Shown: positions 60,412-64,000 of the stretch, piece after piece
How the letters are laid out: each line of letters opens with the position of its first letter
How positions within the stretch are numbered: position 1 is the first letter of the stretch
NCBI GenBank assembly: GCA_016791105.1
Contig: JAEUNM010000136.1
Location: 31,983 to 95,982 of the forward strand
DNA length: 64,000 nucleotides
Source: Rhodocyclaceae bacterium
Lineage (GTDB): Bacteria; Pseudomonadota; Gammaproteobacteria; Burkholderiales; Rhodocyclaceae
Reading direction: 5' to 3'
Notes under the pieces: generated by a model
What the model was told of the DNA's origin: nothing
Database searches by the model: none
Seen by the model: only the letters and a program-made list of their open reading frames with translations
Translations under genes and position numbers: made by a program

Positions 60412-60675
60412 ATGGACCTGGTGCGCGAACCGGCATTGCAAGGGCTTGCCGATGCGGAGGTAAGAATGCTTGCCCAACTGGCCCGGCAGGTCGTATGCGA
60501 TGCGATGTCGCGCGGGCGCGCCGACTTGTGCTTTCACCGCATGCGGCTCACGGCCTGGCGCTTGCTGCCGGCGCGTCGCCGCGGGTGCCGATCCGTGGCC
60601 CAGGTGCCGGTGGAGCTTTGGTTGCGCGGGCCGCGCGGACTGGTGGCGCGGATGCGCGTCGTCGTTTGTCGCTGA
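60412..60675 (+). CDS. Small basic protein of unknown function
   Basis: The 87-residue frame begins 4 bases after ssb. It has a helical start (VRMLAQLARQVVCDAMSRGR) and a compact basic C-terminal half (LTAWRLLPARRRGCRSV, VPVELWLRGPRGLVARMRVVV). Coupling to ssb suggests a role in the element. No family was recognised. Confidence 0.5.
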   Translation: MDLVREPALQGLADAEVRMLAQLARQVVCDAMSRGRADLCFHRMRLTAWRLLPARRRGCRSVAQVPVELWLRGPRGLVARMRVVVCR

Positions 60676-60722
60676 CCTGTGGCAAGACGGAATGAGGCTT
60701 TCTATGGCTTGCGGAGGATGAG

Positions 60723-61730
60723 ATGACCTGGAAGTTCTGGGGCAAGGGCGACGCAAACCTCGCGCCCGCCGGCTTACCCGCGGCAGATGCGTCCCTGCGC
60801 GATACGCAAGGGGTTCTTGCTGACGAACTGGCACGCATGGTGCTGGCCGATTATCTGGCCAACCGCCGCTCGGAACGGTTCTGGCGCCGCCTGCGAGTCG
60901 TGGCTTTCGTATTGATCGCCGCAGCCGGTGCCGCATCGGCGATCGCGCAGCGCATTCCGCAATTCCGCTTGCCGGGCTGGCACAACCCGGCCCGTGTAGC
61001 GGTAGTGCGCATCGAGGGCGAAATTGGCCCCGGTACCGAGGCGAGCGCGGCGCGCGTCATTCCGGCGCTGCGGGCGGCATTCGCTAGCCACGTGGACACG
61101 GTTGCGCTGGTGATCGACAGCCCGGGCGGGGCGCCTGCGGAAGCGGAGCGAATCTACGTGGCGCTGGACCAGTTGCGCAGCAAAACCGGCAAGCGCACCG
61201 TTGCGGTCGCCGGGTCCGTGTGCGCGTCGGCGGCCTACATGATCGCGCTCCACGCCGACCGGATTGTCGCGGGTGAATACAGCCTGGTCGGCTCGGTCGG
61301 GGCAAAAATCAACGCCTGGGACTTGCACCGGGCGGCAGAGTGGGTGCGCGCGAGTCCGCGCGTCTATGCGTCGGGGGAACTGAAAACCATGCTCGATCCG
61401 TTCGTCCCGGCCACGCCGGCGGCGGATCGTGCGGCGCAGGCACTCGTATCCGAGATAGGCGGCCTGTTCGCCTCCGGCCTGCGCGAGCGGCGCGGCGCGC
61501 GGCTGGCGGACATGGGCGAAAACCTGGCGAGCGGCAAGGTGTGGACGGGCCACAGCGCACAGGCGCTTGGCCTGATCGACCAGATCGGCACGCTCGAATC
61601 GGTTTTCGACGGTGAGGTCGAGGACTTCGGCCCCGCGCGCGCGAAAGGATTTTTCGGCGAGGCGCGGTCGTTATTTGCAGGCCTGGCGGAACTGGCCGCC
61701 ATGCTGCGAGCAGACATGCTCGTCCGTTAG
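60723..61730 (+). CDS. S49-family (SppA-like) membrane peptidase in the element
   Basis: The 335-residue protein has one N-terminal TM (VVAFVLIAAAGAASAIA, about residues 60-76) and a ClpP/SppA-type fold: VAVVRIEGEIGPG, LVIDSPGGAPAEAERIY, and the catalytic Ser in AVAGSVCASAAYMIAL, with SLVGSVGAKINAW after it. The catalytic Lys usual in S49 would be near GELKTMLDP (YASGELK). It probably cleaves membrane-derived or signal peptides in the envelope. GGAGG five bases before the ATG. S49 enzymes are known in a few phages and elements. Confidence 0.8.
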   Translation: MTWKFWGKGDANLAPAGLPAADASLRDTQGVLADELARMVLADYLANRRSERFWRRLRVVAFVLIAAAGAASAIAQRIPQFRLPGWHNPARVAVVRIEGEIGPGTEASAARVIPALRAAFASHVDTVALVIDSPGGAPAEAERIYVALDQLRSKTGKRTVAVAGSVCASAAYMIALHADRIVAGEYSLVGSVGAKINAWDLHRAAEWVRASPRVYASGELKTMLDPFVPATPAADRAAQALVSEIGGLFASGLRERRGARLADMGENLASGKVWTGHSAQALGLIDQIGTLESVFDGEVEDFGPARAKGFFGEARSLFAGLAELAAMLRADMLVR

Positions 61731-61835
61731 GCTTTGCGCCAGCGCCTTCTGCGGGGCGTTCGGCCTGGATGCAATACCGCTCTGTGGCAGATGGGGCCAG
61801 AGCGCGGTCAATCGATTCATCAGATGAGGGCAACG

Positions 61836-62171
61836 ATGGGAACCGTTTCTTACCTTGATCCACACGCGCGGCGCTGTCCGGAGGGCGTACAGGTACTGCA
61901 CGCGAAATGGGGTGTGTGCACGGTTTTGGCTGCGCGCGGGGCGTGGCGCGAGATCGAAGTGCACCTCAACATGATCGACGAGGCTGCACCGGACGACGAT
62001 TTATGGGGCGGTGAGCGCACCGTCGCGGCGATCCGCCAGGTGCCGGTTTGGGAACTCGTGGAACTCGATCCTTTGGGCGATCTTTACGGCGGTTCGCTCC
62101 CGCGCGGGCCGGGGCGGGTGTGCACGTTTCCGTCGCGCTTGCTCGATGACGATACGGGAGCATCGACGTGA
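61836..62171 (+). CDS. Hypothetical protein of the element
   Basis: The 111-residue product (GTVSYLDPHARRCPEGVQVL near the start, GERTVAAIRQVPVWELVELD later) has no recognised family. GAGGG five bases before ATG 61836 sets the start over a longer open frame. The stop overlaps the GTG of the OmpA-like lipoprotein gene. A short basic/acidic DNA-modification-like fold cannot be inferred. Confidence 0.5.
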   Translation: MGTVSYLDPHARRCPEGVQVLHAKWGVCTVLAARGAWREIEVHLNMIDEAAPDDDLWGGERTVAAIRQVPVWELVELDPLGDLYGGSLPRGPGRVCTFPSRLLDDDTGAST

Positions 62172-62812
62172 CGGGCGTTCGCAGAACGGCCGGCGTGTGC
62201 TTTGCGCTATCGACCCTGGCGCTGGCCGGGTGCATGCATCAGGTTGCCGAACCGATGCCCACGGACGGCGCGAGGCCACACTTGGGTGTCGCCCAGCAGG
62301 ATCGCGCCGGTCAGCTTCATTTCGCGTGGTGCGACACCTGCGCCCAGCCGACCCGGAAAACCCGTGCTTTGCCCGACTTGCCGGCGCGCGGGCCTGTCAA
62401 TCTACCGGCTGCCGAACTGCCTTCCGCCACAGTGGCTACGCAGGCCGCCGTCCCGCCGGCCGCAGTATTTTTTGAGCCGGGAAAGGCCTTTATTTCGCCG
62501 GCCGATGCCGCGATACTTGATCAGTGGGTGGCGCGCTTGCCCGTTGGGCCCGCGCTTCGAATACAGGTCACGGGCCGCACGGATACTTCGGGCCGTCGGG
62601 CCTTGAATATCGACCTTGCGCGCAGGCGCGCGAGCACGGTGGCGGAATACCTTCGATTGCGGGGTGTGGACGGCCGACGAATGAGCGTCGAGAGTGCAGA
62701 TCCGCCCGACGCCGAGTCGGCGCTTCCTGCGGGTGTAGCGGCGCGCGGTACCGGGACGGCGACGGTCCGGAATAGGCGCGTCGATCTGGCTGCAAGTGTC
62801 GCGCCAAGGTGA
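62168..62812 (+). CDS. OmpA-family lipoprotein
   Basis: The 214-residue product has a lipobox (STLALAGC, Cys at about 22) and a C-terminal OmpA/MotB peptidoglycan-binding domain: FFEPGKAFISPADAAILDQW, IQVTGRTDTSGRRALNIDLARRRASTV and GTATVRNRRVDLAA. It would sit in the outer membrane leaflet and touch peptidoglycan. GTG 62168 overlaps the preceding stop. Lipoproteins of this type occur among type IV secretion and pilus genes of elements; a specific role is not assigned. Confidence 0.8.
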   Translation: MTGVRRTAGVCFALSTLALAGCMHQVAEPMPTDGARPHLGVAQQDRAGQLHFAWCDTCAQPTRKTRALPDLPARGPVNLPAAELPSATVATQAAVPPAAVFFEPGKAFISPADAAILDQWVARLPVGPALRIQVTGRTDTSGRRALNIDLARRRASTVAEYLRLRGVDGRRMSVESADPPDAESALPAGVAARGTGTATVRNRRVDLAASVAPR

Positions 62813-62921
62813 ATGCACGCTGGTTTCCCTCGACCCCGGCTCCCCTGCGATTTGCGCAGACTGCGCGTCGCCACTGTCTGCCGCATTGACACGCTTCGTG
62901 ATGGCACATACGCTGTCAAGT

Positions 62922-63341
62922 ATGATCGACATTGTCCTCGATACCAATGTTTTCGTCGCGGCATTGCGCTCGGAAGGCGGCGCGGCGCGAGAGGTTGTGC
63001 GCCGTATTCTGCAAGGACACTACCGGCCTCTGTTCGGCAATGCCTTGTGGCTTGAGTATCAGGACCTGCTGGGTCGCGACGTATGGGCGAATGAAACGAC
63101 AGCCGCCGAGCGGCTCCAGGTTCTTTCTGCGCTGGCGCAAGCGGGTCGCTGGGTATCGGTGTATTACGGCTGGCGCCCCAACTTGCCAGACGAGGCCGAC
63201 AACCACTTGATCGAGCTGGCCGTGGCGGGCAACGCCGCCGCGATCGTCACACACAACCGGCGCGACGTAGCGCGCGGCGAGCTGTTGTGGAAATCGCTGC
63301 GCGTACTTACGCCGGCACAATGCCTGGAGAATTTGAAATGA
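62922..63341 (+). CDS. PIN-domain toxin
   Basis: The 139-residue product begins MIDIVLDTNVFVAALRSEGG and has GNALWLEYQDLLGRDVW, LIELAVAGNAAAIVTHNRRD, the acidic residues of PIN ribonucleases (Asp in DTN, Glu in LEYQD, Asp near HNRRD). It is the PIN_3 type. The ATG overlaps the lipoprotein-gene region only by an upstream open frame that is not needed. The stop overlaps the antitoxin ATG. Confidence 0.8.
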   Translation: MIDIVLDTNVFVAALRSEGGAAREVVRRILQGHYRPLFGNALWLEYQDLLGRDVWANETTAAERLQVLSALAQAGRWVSVYYGWRPNLPDEADNHLIELAVAGNAAAIVTHNRRDVARGELLWKSLRVLTPAQCLENLK

Positions 63342-63550
63342 GCACACTGACCATTCGACTGCCCGAAAGCACTGCGGAGCGGCTCAAGTCCTTGGCGCGA
63401 GCGCGCGGCATGAGCGTCAATAAACTGATCGAAGAATTGAGCACGCAGGCGCTTGCCAGCTTCGACGCGGAGACTCACTTTCGCGCGCTTGCCGCACAAG
63501 GCGATGCGCAGCAGGCGCTGGCCATCCTGGATCGACTCGACGGGCGATAG
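63338..63550 (+). CDS. Ribbon-helix-helix antitoxin
   Basis: The 70-residue protein begins STLTIRLPESTAERLKSLAR, the RHH/Arc-type DNA-binding start, followed by RGMSVNKLIEELSTQAL and a toxin-binding tail. The ATGA overlap with the PIN gene indicates coupled expression with toxin first. Confidence 0.75.
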   Translation: MSTLTIRLPESTAERLKSLARARGMSVNKLIEELSTQALASFDAETHFRALAAQGDAQQALAILDRLDGR

Positions 63551-64000
63551 GAGTACATCGCGGCGTCGGGGTTGCACCACCTACAAAACTGGCAATCGGC
63601 TGCACCGCGCCGATACCTGGCGATCCGCCAGTTCTTCCCCAGCGATCCACGTGGAATCGCTCTGGAAACCGGCGGGGAAACCTACCATCCAAACCAAAAT
63701 CCTGGCGAATGGCTGCTTTCCGAATACGCGGCCTCACACTTTCGACCCACACCGGACCTAGATGTCTGTACATGATTGGCGGCTGGTTCCGGGGCGGAGC
63801 GGTCGTGTCGTTTGGTTGGTGAATGGCAGCAGGTCGGCCTTATGTGGAGCTCCACATAAGGCCGATTATGTAGATGCCTCGATTATGTTGAGCCGCGACC
63901 GGGATCGTGCGCCAACGGCCAGCCTGGAGCAGAAGGCGCCGATTTGGAGGTCTACATAATCAGAGCGTCCGCAGGAAGTTGATCAACGAGTCGGACGCCC
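63551..64000. other. Noncoding end of the window with a recombinase-like site array
   Basis: No convincing gene was found after the antitoxin. It contains five TTATGTNGA boxes, two inverted around a 28-bp palindrome (63836-63863). Confidence 0.5.
63836..63961. repeat. Array of five TTATGTNGA boxes with a 28-bp palindrome
   Basis: Plus-strand copies: TTATGTGGA (63840), TTATGTAGA (63866), TTATGTTGA (63883). Minus-strand copies: 63851-63859 and 63951-63959. The first plus and first minus copies form the palindrome GGCCTTATGTGGAG/CTCCACATAAGGCC. Spacing is irregular. Confidence 0.7.

Noticed and set aside
63572..63959. Two short plus-strand frames at the window end
   Set aside because: No ribosome site or family resemblance, and the second crosses the palindromic site array.

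Overview
The window looks like chromosomal DNA of a GC-rich Gram-negative bacterium, most likely a betaproteobacterium. The ribosomal proteins have the proteobacterial form (S8 beginning MSMSDPIADMLTRIRN, 101-residue zinc-free S14). Outer-membrane two-partner secretion genes, a DegQ-type protease and a PFGI-1/SPI-7-type conjugative element agree with this. The genus cannot be fixed from the sequence.

Layout. (1) 1-2867, minus strand: front of the spc ribosomal operon (rplN, rplX, rplE, rpsN, rpsH, rplF, rplR), with its own promoter upstream of rplN. (2) 3074-3858: BrnT/BrnA-like toxin-antitoxin operon with a repeated GTATATAC element and a terminator. (3) 4018-12997, minus strand: an apparent operon for an exported TPR-CHAT peptidase, a TpsA-type filamentous adhesin, its TpsB transporter and a divergent ABC1/UbiB-type kinase. 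(4) 13338-18834: defence-like patch with a GmrSD-type DUF262/DUF1524 protein, an MFS exporter, and an AAA ATPase coupled to a frameshifted DUF4276 protein. (5) 19047-21949: DUF4124 protein, FrnE-like DsbA protein, DUF2235 hydrolase. (6) 22040-34656: purine catabolism. ABC permeases and ATPase, xdhABC, puuD, uraH, a GntR regulator, puuE and uraD together would take hypoxanthine/xanthine through urate to allantoin and allantoate. (7) 34821-49729: mixed chromosomal genes: orphan TpsB, hydrolase lacking its serine, two sensor kinases, AhpD-like protein, YjfB, LolD-like ATPase, tRNA-Leu(GAG), MORN-like secreted protein, CapA, HtrA/DegQ. (8) 50100-63550: replication/partition end of an integrative and conjugative element (ParA, ParB, DUF2857, STY4528-type replication protein, PFL_4669 protein, DUF3158-like protein, SSB) with S49 peptidase, OmpA-like lipoprotein and PIN/RHH cargo. 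(9) 63836-63961: five copies of TTATGTNGA, probably recombinase-type sites.

The most unusual parts are two. First, inside the element, a cassette occurs three times: a winged-helix gene (twice fused to a phage Rha domain) whose stop codon overlaps the GTG start of a small ORF with the shared core VNFVDAVNKF. Between the two Rha copies the middle of the Rha domain has diverged while its flanks are nearly identical. Second, the exported CHAT peptidase encoded directly upstream of a two-partner secretion pair whose adhesin ends in a Cys/GSSF/GRGGxPP-like tail, a possible substrate-processing system.

All identifications are by reading motifs and comparing with remembered families; no database search was run.
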